64,000 nucleotides of DNA from Euglena gracilis (lineage: Eukaryota; Euglenida; Euglenophyceae; Euglenales), in contig CP154955.1 of assembly GCA_039621445.1 (NCBI GenBank), positions 61,163,564 through 61,227,563 of the forward strand. Direction: 5' to 3'. The notes under the pieces were generated by a model. It saw nothing but the letters and a program-made list of their open reading frames with translations. It was not told the origin of the DNA and searched no databases. Positions 1-10,446 of this stretch are shown here, one piece after another (the stretch's first letter is position 1; each line of letters opens with the position of its first letter). The position numbers were made by a program, and so were the translations under genes.

Positions 1-419
1 CGAACAAAAATTACAGAAGACAAAAATTAATGGGAAACAATTCTGATTTTCGCACAATTTTTTTTCCCGTATTTTTTGTCCAGTGTACTTTTCCTACGTC
101 TTTTAGTCGGGCATTCTCAAGTTTGTTCAAATTTCAAACACAAAAAAGTTTGGATTGCCAATTTTGGGGTTATTTTGAAAAGAAAAATCACAAAAGTCAC
201 CACCAGACGTCCATGTATTGACGTTCATTGGAACTTTTTAGGTGCCTTTTTTGCCAAAATTCTTCATTACAACTGACAAAAGTTCCAATCATTTTCCCCA
301 GAGTTCTGAAATTTCCCACAGTCACAGTTATTTTTTCAAAATCTAAGTTTTCCCACAATATTTTTTCCTGTAATATTTTTCCCCATAATTTTCATCTCCC
401 ATAATTTTTGTCCGCACTG
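1..419. mobile_element. Partial Tc1/mariner-like MITE (right end)
   Basis: AT-rich sequence with reverse-oriented copies of a motif like GACAAAAATTATGGGAAA at both sides. It ends in GCACTG near 415-419, the same end as the complete copy at 25,150-25,527. The left end lies outside the window or is lost. The TA expected after the right end reads TG here. Non-coding. Confidence 0.5.
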
Positions 420-426
420 TGACACA

Positions 427-535
427 TGCACACACACGTCACGCATGCACGCACAGAAACACACACGTAACACACAAGCGTGTAACACACACACACACGC
501 ACGCACGCACGCAGAGACAGACACACACACACACG
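427..535. repeat. Imperfect CA-rich microsatellite
   Basis: Runs of CA/CACG units (ACACACACACACGCACGCACG and similar). From 536 to 850 I see only T-rich non-coding sequence, presumably intron or intergenic, ending in the acceptor of the next exon. Confidence 0.9.
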
Positions 536-850
536 ACACCCTCGCGTTTTTGATTCTGAGAAAAACGTTTGTTTCCAAGGGAATTTGCCTTGGTCGGACC
601 CAACTGGTCCTAAAACAATTTTTTGTCCTTCAGTTATATTTTTTTTGGTCAATGCAATATTTTTGTGACTCCTCTGCAGAAGAATTTTGTACATTCAAAA
701 CGATTTTTCATTTTGTGCAGTTTTTTTTTCTTTGCAGTTTCTCCAGTTTTTTTGTGGTGCAGTTTTTCTCCTGCCTGTGTGCATATTATGCACTTTTTTT
801 ATGGGTAATTCTTTTGTATGGCGCTGTCCCCTTTCCACCTGTTCTGACAG

Positions 851-928
851 GTATTGGCGCTGCCTGTAGCTGTGTGCACGTGGCTGGCCTACCGCCGGAG
901 CCAGGGGCAAGGGGAGGCAGTGGAGTAC
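851..928 (+). CDS. Coding exon, unknown protein (gene 1)
   Basis: Acceptor CCTGTTCTGACAG ends at 850 and donor GTGAGG starts at 929, giving a 78-nt exon in phase 0 at both ends. It reads VLALPVAVCTWLAYRRSQGQ plus six residues, with G/C mostly in third positions. The peptide is hydrophobic then basic. No family is recognised. It is placed in gene 1 only because the next exon-like segments lie on the same strand; it could equally belong to an upstream gene. The start of the gene was not found. Confidence 0.5.
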
Positions 929-2043
929 GTGAGGTGTGCAACATCCACTGGGTCCATGTTGGAGAGCTTGATCCTCGAAGTGAATGGTAAATGTTTCCGA
1001 AGGGAGCGACAGGGTCTCGAAATTTGTGCAACGTTGCATGTGGCATTTTTTTGACTTGCTCAGGTGAATGCCTGTTTTCCTACCCCCCCCCCAAATGCAA
1101 CTGGTTGTTCATATTTAAGTTTCTGAAAATCCCAAAGGTTGCTTATGTATATTGTTCTTATTTTCGAAACGTATGACATTTTTTATATGAAATTGCTTCA
1201 TAGCGTTCAATGTTGAGTTGCTCATAGTCAGGTGTTGCTTATAGCAAGGGGTCGCTGAGCTCTTATCCCTTTAGGGTAAGAGCGAAGCTTGCCCCTGTGG
1301 AAAAGGGGGGTCGAACCCCCCCTCCCCCCGCCCCCGCCCCCCCCCCGGTCCGAAAACCGCGTCTGAAACGGAAAAACGGAGTCTGAAAGTGGAAAAAGTG
1401 TACAAAATGTCCCAAATTGCAAACCCGGGTGATTCGGAAATTAGGAGTCCAGTCGCTCGCGACTGAAAAGAAAATTCCGGGAACGGGGCCGGGATCATGG
1501 CGATAATCCGCCGGTTCCCGAGACAAATCAGTCGGGAAAAAAATCCAAAAAAATCGAAAATTTATTGGCCCAAAATCATGTTTTTTGGCCTCCCGGACCT
1601 GGAAAAGGTGTTTTTGGGCCGAAAATGAGCGTTTTTCGACCCCCCGGCCCCCTGTTTTGGGCCTGAAACCAATGGACTTTGGGTCATTTTCGGGTCAAAA
1701 AAGTCGAAAAAATCGGAAATTTTTTTTGCCCGAAACGATGTACTTTGTCCTCCCGGACCCGGAAGGGCGGTTTTGAGCCGAAAATGAGCGTTTTGGACCC
1801 ACCTGCGCCCTATTAAGAGCTCAGCATTATTCAAAACCTGGTTAACCTGTCATTGACATTTCAGAAATAACTGTAAAATCTCTGAAAGTTACCGTTAATT
1901 GCAAGAGTGTAATTGGTCAATCATAACGTCAAATTTGCAATGCTAGTCTTTTCGGCCTTCCATTACATGCATGTCCCATTCAGAGCTCAGCATTATTCAA
2001 AACCTGGTCTTATGTTTGGGGTGTTTTTATGATGCATTCAAAC
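929..2043. other. Non-coding; local tandem duplication and 27-bp direct repeat
   Basis: No coding signal. A roughly 125-bp unit rich in GGCCGAAAATGAGCG and CCTCCCGGACC is duplicated in tandem at about 1,560-1,805. A perfect 27-bp direct repeat (1,816-1,842 and 1,982-2,008, starting AGAGCTCAGCATTATTC) flanks 139 bp. Poly-C/G runs lie at 1,310-1,348. Confidence 0.6.
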
Positions 2044-2249
2044 CAGGCTTCTTTTCATTCTTTTCAACTCAGAAGACCCTCTGGGGGGGAGGGGGTAGGT
2101 TGGGGGGTCCTGGGCCAGAGGCTCAGGTATGGGTTTCGGCAAAAATTTTTGGGAAATGCCCTCAGACAGCCCGAATTTTGGGGGGGTCCCCCCTGGGGGG
2201 TCCAGCGCCGGGCTGGGTGGGGGCCCCTGGGGTGTAAAAAGGAAGCCTG
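2044..2249. mobile_element. MITE family C, hAT-like (CAGGCTTCTTTT ends)
   Basis: Terminal inverted repeats CAGGCTTCTTTT and AAAAAGGAAGCCTG. Flanks ATTCAAAC and ATTCACAA resemble a diverged 8-bp target duplication. The interior is a G/C-run-rich palindromic sequence with no ORF. Same family as 40,654-40,833, where the duplication is perfect. Confidence 0.65.
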
Positions 2250-2435
2250 ATTCACAACAGTCGAAAGATGCATTTTTTCGCGTTTTGGGTGGATGGGCAG
2301 TGGCACAAGGATGCCCCGAATCACTTTTTTCCTAAAGTGGACACGTTTTTTTACCGAACACGCCCATTTTTTGGCCTGCAGATGTTGCATTGAGAGTGGC
2401 AGGGCAGGATTTTTTTTATTTTACAATTAAGGACT
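2250..2435. mobile_element. MITE family A, truncated copy
   Basis: Shares the family core (TTTTGGGTGGATGGGC, AAGGATGCC, then the 'cattga...tg' block) and ends in AATTAAGGACTGCG, a degenerate form of the family end CTTAAGGACCGCCCTG. The left end is missing. It directly abuts the preceding MITE. Confidence 0.6.
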
Positions 2436-2549
2436 GCGTTTGGGGTTTCCCTGTCCATTGAAACTCAGAAAATCATAAATAATATTTCGTGACCCTCAAC
2501 AACCTGACACATCAACGAGCGAGTCTGACTCTTTGCTGTTGACCCCCAG

Positions 2550-2619
2550 CAGCGAGAACGAGGCTGTGATCACGCCGTACAAGCCTCAGCGCTCTGCCCA
2601 GGGGCTCCCGTGCCTGTGG
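2550..2619 (+). CDS. Coding exon candidate, unknown protein (gene 1)
   Basis: Acceptor TTTGCTGTTGACCCCCAG and donor GTGAAAG. The best frame gives SENEAVITPYKPQRSAQGLP then CLW, with strong third-position G/C. A second acceptor 3 nt downstream (CAGCAG) is possible. It ends in phase 0. Product unknown; assignment to gene 1 is by strand and position only. Confidence 0.5.
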
Positions 2620-3137
2620 GTGAAAGTATTTATTTGCACCACGACCGCTGCGGCAACTTTTAATTTGCACCGCAGCGCACTAACTACAAGTATCACTCGG
2701 GGTGTGGTTTAGCTGCCCCCTCCCCAACTTTGCCCAAGCTCGTTCTCGGAGTGCCTCTGGATTGGGCAGCCTGCCCAGCTGTTGCTATCATCGTCATTAT
2801 TTTCCGGCCTCATCTCCCCCCTTGAGTATTCACTTTGTCTTATCTTTTGTTTTCATAAAAACCTCTCAAATAATTTTGCCTGTGCAAAGTTTTGAGGACC
2901 GATCATTTTGTCCCCGACCCCCTGCAAAGTTCTCTGAGCAGTACCCCAAATTATTGACGAATCGATATCCCATTATTTTTAAAATAACACAATTCTTTGT
3001 CAATTGCTGTTTTTTTAACTAATATTTTATTGGGTTCTATTTTATTGTTCTATTCACCAGACAATGGATCTTTTTGCCCCCCTGCAAAGCTGTTTGGGAG
3101 AGTTGGTGCATAGCAATTTATACATACCATCCTCCCT

Positions 3138-3617
3138 CTGAGCTATTCCCGTCCCCGGGACCCTACATGGCCCAATGGGAACAGTACAGGGGGGGAATAG
3201 GGGGAGACCCCCCCCCCTCGAGCTATTCCCATTCCCCGACCTGGGACAGCCCAAAAGGGGTCATTTTGGCAAAGTGTGGGAGGCGGCAAACGAAATTTGC
3301 AACCAAAAAAGTTTGGTCAGATTTGATATTTGACCCCCCACTAAGGCCCCCACCCCCACAAAGCCTAGTGGGGTCGCCATACCCACAGCAGTGCCCAGCC
3401 TCCTTGTGGCTGGGGGACAAAATGCCAAATGGGTGGATGTTCACAAAAAATGGTCAATTTTAAGCACATTTGCCAAAAGATGATTTTTCAAAACGTCCAA
3501 AAAACGTCAATTTTTGAGCACTTTTTTGGGACGTTCTTCATAAAAAGTGCTATGACAGTGAGCCATTCCCGTCCTCCCTATTGGAATAGCTCGGGGGGGG
3601 GGATAGCTCGGGGGGGG
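3138..3617. mobile_element. Word-type repeat (word GAGCTATTCC)
   Basis: The word GAGCTATTCCC occurs at 3,139 and 3,218 next to C runs. Its reverse complement, TTGGAATAGCTCGGGGGG and ATAGCTCGGGGG, occurs at 3,580-3,617. G/C runs and an inverted layout match the other word-type repeats. The rest of 2,620-4,198 shows no coding signal. Confidence 0.45.
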
Positions 3618-4198
3618 CATGGTCTACATACACACATGCATGTATATAACAATGCATAATGCTTTTTGCCGCTGATCATTTTTTTGTGGATTACATTTTT
3701 CATGCCACACACAATATGGTGTGGTATTTTAACAACCATTGGGCCAACCATCCACAAAAAGCGTCACGGGGATCGCCTGGCGTTGTCAAGGCGACATCTC
3801 AAGCTCTGGAGGATCCCGCCGTCAAGGTGCCTGTCTCCTCCCCCTCCCCCTTGTGGGGCCCCAAAGAAGTGGATGGGGCCATAGGGACCAGGAATGGGAT
3901 GGGACCGTTTTGGCCACCTTGTTGCTTTGAAGGGTGAACTAGCAACACCAGGCGCACCCTCTGACACCAGTCTCTCGAGTCACCCCTGCTGTAATCCTGT
4001 TTGCACGATGAAACGTCCATCGGACTTCTCAATATCACTTTTTTGGGTCGGTTGCAGAAATGAGGTGTTTTTTTGCAGGATGTTTTGGGGCGGTTGGTCC
4101 GTGCAAATCTGAGTTGAAAGCATTTTTTTTTCTGCAGGAGAGCCCCAAAGGGTGTAAAAGCGAATTTGAACAAATTATTATATCCACGAAACATGCCA

Positions 4199-4352
4199 GT
4201 GGTGACCAGGCACCTACGGCCGACCAGGGCCGACTAGGGCTGACCAGGGCTGACCAGGGCTGACTATGATTTTCAGGACCCCCGTAGGTGGGGGTTCCGA
4301 CCAGGGCCGACCAGGGCCGACCAGGGCCGACCAGGGCCGACTTGCATGTGGT
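4199..4352. repeat. Inverted module, left side (GGCACCTACGG plus CCGACCAGGG iterons)
   Basis: Begins GTGGTGACCAGGCACCTACG, continues as about ten iterations of CCGACCAGGG/CTGACCAGGG, and contains the word's complement CCGTAGGTGGGGG. An inverted counterpart lies at 5,465-5,583, so the two may be the ends of one 1.4-kb element or two solo insertions. Confidence 0.6.
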
Positions 4353-4409
4353 TGGCCGACCGAAGGGGTATGGATGAAGGAATTCGGCAGCTTTCCCTCT
4401 GGAACAAGC

Positions 4410-4500
4410 ACCTCTGATGATGCTGGGCGATGCAGGGCGATGCTGGGCGATGCTGGATTTTTGGAGACAGAGGTGGGGTTCCGATGCTGGGCGATGCTTT
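4410..4500. repeat. GATGCTGGGC minisatellite
   Basis: Iterations of GATGCTGGGC/GATGCAGGGC. Shorter runs occur at 5,312-5,352 and 9,996-10,015, the latter followed by the same GATTTTTGGAGAC(C)AGAGG sequence as here. Confidence 0.8.
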
Positions 4501-4581
4501 TTTTTTTGGATGGCTGAAGTGGGGTCCATATTTGGGCCCATACTGCTAGGTACACCCTCCCTCCCCCGCAAACCACTCCAG

Positions 4582-4651
4582 CATGCCCGTCATGTCTGCC
4601 CATGCCTCTGCCTCTGCTGCGGTGCTGGACCTCTCTGTCCCCCTCCGGGAG
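4582..4651 (+). CDS. Possible coding exon (gene 1)
   Basis: Acceptor AACCACTCCAG and donor GTGTGTG. One frame reads MPVMSAHASASAAVLDLSVP then LRE, with moderate third-position G/C bias. The entry phase does not fit the preceding exon candidate, so this may be an alternative first exon (in-frame ATG at 4,583) or a false call. Function unknown. Confidence 0.35.
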
Positions 4652-5113
4652 GTGTGTGACTCCCCTGGAGCCGAAGGTATCGTGCCGCTGCTGCACACCT
4701 GCGTACAGACTCCACATTGGTGTTTGCTTCGTACCTGAGTCGACGATGTTCCTCCCTGGCTCGTCTGGCCTTCCCTGAATGACTCCCTGGAGTGGATGCT
4801 TTGGTGGGAGAGGGAGGTTATGGGGGGAATCTTAAGTTGTGGGATAAACGGGCGACTGTAGTTGCGGTTGTAGGCATGTGCATGATCATGTGCATCCGTG
4901 GATGCTTGTAGGGCATGTGAATCCGAGAATGCGCATGTGCGCATGTGTAGGGTGCGCATACTGCGCCTTTGGAAGGATTGGCATCAAACGAGCCGCGAAT
5001 TTAATACACAAAGTCGCGAGTTGGATGTCGAGGAAGGTTGGTTGGAGGCCAAGAAGCGGGACCCCCGGGAAGTGTGACCCCCAAAGGCTTTTGCTGACTA
5101 GCCTCTCCTTCAG

Positions 5114-5213
5114 TGGAGGAAGCTGCGTGGTCGGGAGAAGCACGACTGGCAGTGGTTGCTGCTGCTGGAGAGGCAGCGGTGGGACCGGCTGGAGGAGCTG
5201 CGGGTGCTGGAGG
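5114..5213 (+). CDS. Coding exon, helical Trp/Leu/Arg-rich protein (gene 1)
   Basis: Acceptor CTGACTAGCCTCTCCTTCAG (with a branch-point-like CTGAC) and donor GTGAGG. Almost every codon ends in G or C. The peptide starts WRKLRGREKHDWQWLLLLE and continues RQRWDRLEELRVLE, an amphipathic helix or short coiled coil. It enters in phase 0 and leaves in phase 1; alternative donors at 5,220 and 5,223 give phase 0, which would join the 6,710 exon in frame. No family recognised. The exon lies between the inverted modules at 4,199 and 5,465. Confidence 0.7.
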
Positions 5214-5464
5214 GTGAGGTGGTCGTGTTTGCAGTACCCTTCCAGTGCCCCTGCTGTATTTGTGTGCCTGAATTTTGGTCTTCGGTTATAGGGTATTATT
5301 GGATGGCTCTAGGGTGATGCAGGGCGATGCAGGGTGATGCAGGGCGATGCGGGGCCCAAAGGGGTGGGTGACCGAAGGTGCTTGCCAATGGAGGCCTTAT
5401 GGGGCACTTCCTTTTGATCTTGGCGAGACAATTCAGAAAATCATTGCATCCCTTCACATTTTTT

Positions 5465-5583
5465 CTGTGGCGGATACCCCCACCTATGGCCGACTATTTG
5501 CCGACCAGGGCCGACCAGGGCCGACCAGGGCCGACCAGAGCACCAAAATGGGAAGTGACCATAGGTGCCTGGTGGTGACCCAC
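5465..5583. repeat. Inverted module, right side (CCGACCAGGG iterons)
   Basis: Contains CCCCCACCTATGGCCGAC, four CCGACCAGGG iterons and ends ATAGGTGCCTGGTGGTGACC, the reverse complement of the left module's start. It closes the inverted pair that encloses the 5,114-5,213 exon. Confidence 0.6.
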
Positions 5584-5734
5584 GAGGAAGAGGATGAGCC
5601 GAAAAATCCCTTCCCAAAGCAATGATCACGCTTTCAAATCTGGCTCCATGGCACGGCTTGGTGGTGTCGAATGAGGACATTCCGTTAAATTGAGTTCCAT
5701 TTTCCATTCCAACATTCCGTTCCATTCAGTTAAA

Positions 5735-5815
5735 GGCAAGGGTTCAGAGTTGGGGTTAGGTTTGGTGTAGGGTTAGGAAAAGGATCAGGGTTGGGGTTAG
5801 GGGTTGGTCTGAGAT
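5735..5815. repeat. Degenerate telomere-like TTAGGG/TTGGGG sequence
   Basis: Clustered GGGTTAGG, GGGGTTAGG and GGTTGGGG variants without a fixed period, resembling a decayed interstitial telomeric repeat. A weaker CCCTAAC patch occurs near 36,490-36,530. Confidence 0.35.
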
Positions 5816-5869
5816 TTGGGGAAGGTTGGTACGACCAGGGCTGTCCATATGGGGCGTTATAAAAACGTT

Positions 5870-6090
5870 TTTTTTTTCAAACCAAGGACCGACCTGGGGG
5901 CTGGCCAGTGGCCGGTCCAGGCGTCGAATGGGTCGAAAATTAAATTGTCCAATTTTTCGACAATTTGGGGGGATGGGCGAAGGTCCAAGGATGCCTGAAA
6001 TTAACTTTTTCCCAACGTTGACCTGTTTTGGCCAAGACACGGCCATTTTTTTCGGTGGCTTGTGCATTGAATGTGGTGGGATGGGATTTT
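5870..6090. mobile_element. MITE family A copy (ends degenerate)
   Basis: Family core GGATGGGCGAAGGTCCAAGG, CGTTGACCTGTTTTGGCC and GCATTGAATGTGGTGGGATG. Terminal repeats are not readable. The following 6,155-6,563 region has a GTGACTGACTGG-like word repeat near C runs and no coding signal. Confidence 0.6.
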
Positions 6091-6563
6091 TTCATTTACA
6101 CGTGGTGCCTGAGTGGGTAGGGCTGGGGGCTTGGGGTCAGACCACTGCCCACCTCCCGGGGGGGGGATGACTAGTTTTTTTCGACTTACTGACTTTTTTT
6201 TTGGCTCCGGCACCCGCCCCCAGGGAAGGTGGGTCGTCCAGCAACAACGAAAAGTGGTCACCTGGCACCGGAAGTTTTTTTTCGCTTTTTGGCCAAAGTC
6301 CATTAATTTTGAGCTATTTTTGACTGAGACTAAAAGTCGATAAAACCAATATGATCATTTTGTGCCCCGATATCCTCATTTTTGTGATTTGGAGAATCCC
6401 AAAATCGCCCCAAAAACAACAAAAAAGTCGGTTACCCCCCCAATACAGCCGATATTTCAGATATTTTTTCGGGTAAATTCAAGATCGTCAATAAGGCCGA
6501 TATGGACCGATATCCGATGTCCGTGTTTGGCAGGGGTCCGCCACCGTTCTCCCTGCCGCTCAG

Positions 6564-6645
6564 GTGGACGGGCGGGGCCCGCCGGCCAAGCCCGGCGACC
6601 TGTCCCTGGCACAGCGCCCAGGGCCGCCCGGGAAGCCTGGACACC
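6564..6645 (+). CDS. Possible coding exon, Gly/Pro-rich (gene 1)
   Basis: Acceptor CTCCCTGCCGCTCAG and donor GTACAG. The 82-nt segment is very GC-rich and open in all three frames, so the coding frame is not fixed. The frame leaving in phase 0, to match the next exon, begins WTGGARRPSPATCPW; another reads VDGRGPPAKPGDLSLAQRPG. The downstream intron would be only 64 bp. Confidence 0.35.
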
Positions 6646-6709
6646 GTACAGTGTGGTGGGGGGTCCGACCCCCCCCCCATCATCACCTCCCCTCTAGCCC
6701 TGCCTGCAG

Positions 6710-6769
6710 CGGGCGTACCTCCGGCACCTCTACCAGCTGCCGGCAGCCGAGCGGCCCGATGTGAAGCGG
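6710..6769 (+). CDS. Coding exon, unknown protein (gene 1)
   Basis: Acceptor CTCTAGCCCTGCCTGCAG and donor GTGTGC give an exact 20-codon exon, RAYLRHLYQLPAAERPDVKR, phase 0 on both sides, with G/C in nearly all third positions. It joins in frame to the 9,323 exon. The basic helical peptide faintly resembles small mitochondrial assembly proteins, but I cannot assign a family. Confidence 0.65.
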
Positions 6770-7789
6770 GTGTGCCGCCGCACTGCGTGACCCGCTGTGT
6801 GTGCACGTTGCCTCCTATCCGTTTGCAGCCTCGCGTTTGCATCAGGCTCCACCATATTGTTGCGTGGGTGGGCCTTTTTTGGGGGGTCTCCGTTTTCTTG
6901 CTGAACAGCAACAGGGGGTGATGTTTTTTGGGGCTCATTTTCAGCTACTTTCCAAAAAAGCCAGGCACGATCTGGGGATTTTGTCTGGTGGAGGACACCC
7001 CTTCCCAGGGAGCTCATCCCTGAGGGGGGGGGGAACGCAAACACGTTTTTTAAATCTTTTTTTTGTATTTTTCAATAGTGGCAAAATTTGTGCTATTTGC
7101 TTTTTTTGCGGTTTTTTTTGTGTTTTTTCCAGTGATTTTGGGATTTTTGCTGGAAAAACTTCTGATTATGAAGAATGCACATTTTTTGCCCCAAGATTTC
7201 CCCCCGAGACCAAACATTTTGTCAAGTTTTGTCATTTTTACATTTTGATCAACAAAATGGTATTTTTTTGCGGTTTTTGCAGTTTTTTTTTTGCGGTTTT
7301 TTTCCCTTTTTTTGTGTCGTGTTTTTTGAGAGTCCGTGTTGCGTCCCCCCCCCCACCCTGCTCGTTCAGTTAGCACCTTTTCCCACGCTGCAACGCCAGG
7401 TCTGCAGACCTCCACACTCAAATTACCCCTGACAAGTAATATTATTTTATATTATTATATTTATATATAATAATATATGTAAATATTTATTTATATATAT
7501 ACATATATAAATATTTCCCCCGGCAATCTTTTTTGCCTGACGTCTCTGAAGGGGTGGCATTTTTGGGGGGTATTGTTTGGGGAAATTTGTGAAGTCCAAA
7601 AAGAAGTCGAAGTGGGAAAAGGGCCTGAAAAAAGAATGGCACACTGTCCTCCCTCACAGATTTTCGACCCCATTCTGCCTCTCTCACAGTTGTTCTTGGT
7701 GGGAAGCAGAATGGTTGGGTCACAAGTTTTAAAAAATCGACAACAAAAAACCGTGCATTCAATGCATGCATTCGCGTGTCGTTGTGTGT
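6770..7789. other. Intronic non-coding sequence with AT microsatellite
   Basis: T-rich, low-complexity sequence. An (AT)n-type tract (TATATATAATAATATATG and similar) spans about 7,438-7,520. No coding or mobile-element signature was seen. Confidence 0.6.
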
Positions 7790-8201
7790 GTGTGGTGGGG
7801 GGGGGGGGTGGGGGGGGGGGGGGGGGGGGGGGGTGGGGTTGGGGGGTGTGTTGGGGTGTGGGGTGGGTGGGGGTGTGTGTGTGGGTTGGTTGTGTGTGGT
7901 GTGTGTGTTGTGTGTGTTGTGTGTTGTGTGTGTGTGTGCTCGGGGGGGGGGGGGGGGGGCGGGGGGGGGGGGGGGGAAGGCGTGTGGGTGAGGGTGTGGT
8001 GTGTGTGTGGTGTGTGTGTGGTGTGTGTTGTGTGTGTGTGTGTTGTTGTGTGTCTTGTGTGTGGTTTGGATGTGTGTTGTGTGTGTTGTGTGTCTGGTGT
8101 GTGCGTGTTGTGTGTGTGTGTGTGTTGTGTGTGTTGTGTGTGTGTGTGTGTGTGTGTTGTGTGTGTGTGTGTGTGTTGTGTGTTGTGTGTGTTTGTTTGT
8201 G

Positions 8202-8258
<57 letters not shown>

Positions 8259-8312
8259 GTGTGTGTGTTGTGTGTGTGTGTGTGTGGTGTGTGTTGTGTG
8301 TGTGTGTGTGTG

Positions 8313-8359
<47 letters not shown>

Positions 8360-8370
8360 GTGTGTGTGTG

Positions 8371-8417
<47 letters not shown>

Positions 8418-8454
8418 GTGTGTGTGTTGTGTGTGTTGTGTGTGTTGTGTGTGT
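7790..8454. repeat. Poly-G and TG/TTG microsatellite
   Basis: G runs up to about 15 nt, then some 450 bp of GTGTGT with interspersed TTG. Long Cys/Val or His/Thr reading frames here are repeat artefacts. Confidence 0.95.
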
Positions 8455-8772
8455 CAGGGCGGTCCTTAAGGAACAGGAAAGTTTTTTTTTAATTTTCTTA
8501 AGAACCATCCCCCTTTCGGCCAAAGGGCCGACCAAGGGCCGGACTGGGACTTGAACGGGGTCCATAATTGTAAAGTCCAAAAAAACACATTTTTTGATGA
8601 TTTGGGTGGATGGGCGATGGTCCAAGGATGCCAAGAATCAGTTTTTTTCCCTGATGTCGACCTGTTCTCGCCGAAGAATGCCAAATTTCTTTGCCCGTTT
8701 TCCTGTGTATTTTCATTGAGTGTGCTGGGACAGCGGAGTTTTTTTATATATATTTGCTTAAGGACCGCCCTG
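8455..8772. mobile_element. MITE family A, complete copy, hAT-like
   Basis: 318 bp bounded by perfect 16-bp inverted repeats CAGGGCGGTCCTTAAG and CTTAAGGACCGCCCTG. It is inserted in a TG microsatellite, so the target duplication cannot be read. The interior includes AAAGGGCCGACCAAGGGCC and ATGTCGACCTGTTCTCGCC; no ORF. The CAGGG ends suggest a hAT-derived non-autonomous element. Confidence 0.85.
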
Positions 8773-8778
8773 GTGCTG

Positions 8779-9250
8779 TGTGTGTGTGTGTGTTGTGTTG
8801 TGTGTGTGTGTGTGCGTTGTGTGTGTGTGGTGTGTGTGTGTGTTGTGTGTGGTGTGTGTGTGTTGTGTGTGTGTTGTGTGTGTGTGTGTGTTGTGTGTGT
8901 GTTGTGTGTGTGTTGTGTGTTGTGTGTGTTGTGTGTTGTGTGTTGTGTGTGTGTGTGTTGTGTGTGTGTGTGTTGTGTGTTGTGTGTGTTGTGTGTGTGT
9001 GTGTTCTGGTGTGTGTGTGTTGTGTGTGTGTTGTGTGTGTGTGTGTGTGTGTGTTGTGTGTTGTTGCTGGGTGTGTTGTTGTGGGTGCGGTGTGTGTTTC
9101 GCTTGTGTTTCCTGTGTGTGTGTTCGGTGTTGTGTGTGGTGTGTGTTGTTTTTTTTGTTCGGTGTGTTGTGTGGTTGGTGTGTGTGTGTTGTTTGTGGTT
9201 GTGGTGTGTGTGTGTGTGTTGTTTTTTTTGTTGTGTGAGGATCGAGCGTG
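8779..9250. repeat. TG/TTG microsatellite
   Basis: Continuation of the GTGTGT tract on the other side of the MITE, degenerating after about 9,060 into TG-rich unique sequence that leads to the acceptor at 9,322. Confidence 0.95.
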
Positions 9251-9322
9251 TGGCGTTGTGTTTGTGGTTGTCAAGGTCGGTGTGTTGTTGGTCCTGGGCT
9301 TCCCCCGCCTTTTCCTCCCCAG

Positions 9323-9456
9323 GACACCCCGCCGCTGCGGCGCTTCGGGGCGTGGCTGCGGGACGGGCTGTTTGGCCGCAGCCACCCGGACGCCTCCGAC
9401 GGCTTCCTGTTGGAAGACAGCGCCCAGGGCGGGCGGGGCCGGCACCCCCCGGGGTT
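9323..9456 (+). CDS. Coding exon, unknown protein (gene 1)
   Basis: Acceptor CCCCCGCCTTTTCCTCCCCAG. Phase 0 reading starts DTPPLRRFGAWLRDGLFGRS and continues HPDASDGFLLEDSAQGG with almost only G/C third positions. The donor is uncertain: GTTCAG at about 9,454 is the best GT before the MITE that begins at 9,457, so the MITE may have replaced or disturbed the original donor. Function unknown. Confidence 0.6.
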
Positions 9457-9793
9457 CAGGCTACTCCTTTGGGGTCGGGAAAGTTTTTTTTTCTTGAGGA
9501 TCGTCCCCCCCCCCCGCCTGGGTCAAAGGTCTGAACAAGGGTTGGTCCGGGGCTTGAACGGGGTCGAAACCCAAAAAGTTGAAAACGGCGTTTTTTGACG
9601 TTGGGGCTCGGTTGGCAAAACTCTAAGGATGCGAAAAATCAATTTCCCCCCCCCCCTGCGTGTCCATCTTTTTGGGCCGAAAAATGTCGAATTGTCCAAT
9701 TTTTTCCTGTGGACTTTTAGTTGAATGCGTTGGGACAGCAGATTATTTATTATTTATTTTTATTATTTTATTTTCTTGTGGATCGCCCTTCTG
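9457..9793. mobile_element. MITE family A, diverged copy
   Basis: The left end CAGGCTACTCCTTTGGGG is an eroded version of the family terminus and the right end is CTTGTGGATCGCCCTTCTG. The core retains TTGAACGGGGTCGAAA and TTGAATGCGTTGGGACAGC. It abuts the preceding exon. From 9,794 to 10,134 only a GATGCTGGG patch is visible. Confidence 0.7.
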
Positions 9794-10134
9794 AGGCTTC
9801 CAACAAGAGGTTTCTTTCCCTAGCCCTTTGCACAGAAATAGGTATGCTTTTTTATTGAGTATTAGCTGCTGTTTTTCCCAGATGCATCTGCAAAAAAGAT
9901 TTTGGGGCATTGTTTTAGCCCGAAAAATTTTTGGCTCTTTTCCGCCCGCACAGCATTCTCCTGTGTTGAGGAAAGGAGGTCCTCAAAGAACCTCCGATGA
10001 TGCTGGGTGATGCTGGATTTTTGGAGACCAGAGGGGGGGTGCAGGCACTGTAATGGATGCACAGAGAGGATGCAGCTTTTAGAGTGGATGCAGCCACCGA
10101 ATGCAAGTGCCGGAGAGGATACAGCAGGGCGGTC

Positions 10135-10438
10135 CTTAAGGAACAGGAAAGTTTTTTTTAATTTTCTTAAGAACCATCCCCCTTTCGGCCAAAGGGCCAA
10201 CCAAGGGCCGGACTGGGACTTGAACGGGGTCCAAAATTAAAAAGTCCAAAAAACTTATTTTTTGATGATTTGGGTGGATGGGCGATGGTCCAAGGATGCC
10301 AAGAATCAGTTTTTTTTCCTGATGTCGACCCGTTCTCGCTGAAGAATGCCAAATTCCTTTGCCCATTTTCCTGTGTATTTTCATTGAGTGTGCTGGGGCA
10401 GCGGAGTTTTTTTTTTAATTTCCTTAAGGACCGCCGTG
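10135..10438. mobile_element. MITE family A, complete copy with perfect 8-bp TSD
   Basis: Ends CAGGGCGGTCCTTAAG and CCTTAAGGACCGCCGTG. The flanks carry a perfect 8-bp duplication GGATACAG at 10,127-10,134 and 10,439-10,446. TIR sequence plus 8-bp TSD is the classic hAT signature. About 95% similar by eye to the 8,455 copy, so this is a recent insertion. Confidence 0.92.
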
Positions 10439-10446
10439 GGATACAG

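Noticed and set aside
445-990. 181-codon plus-strand frame over the CA repeat
   Set aside because: The N-terminal half is microsatellite and T-rich sequence, and the acceptor at 850 places the true exon in another frame.
7573-9534. Long Cys/Val and His/Thr open frames on both strands
   Set aside because: They are translations of TG microsatellites and G runs, with no start context, codon bias or domain.
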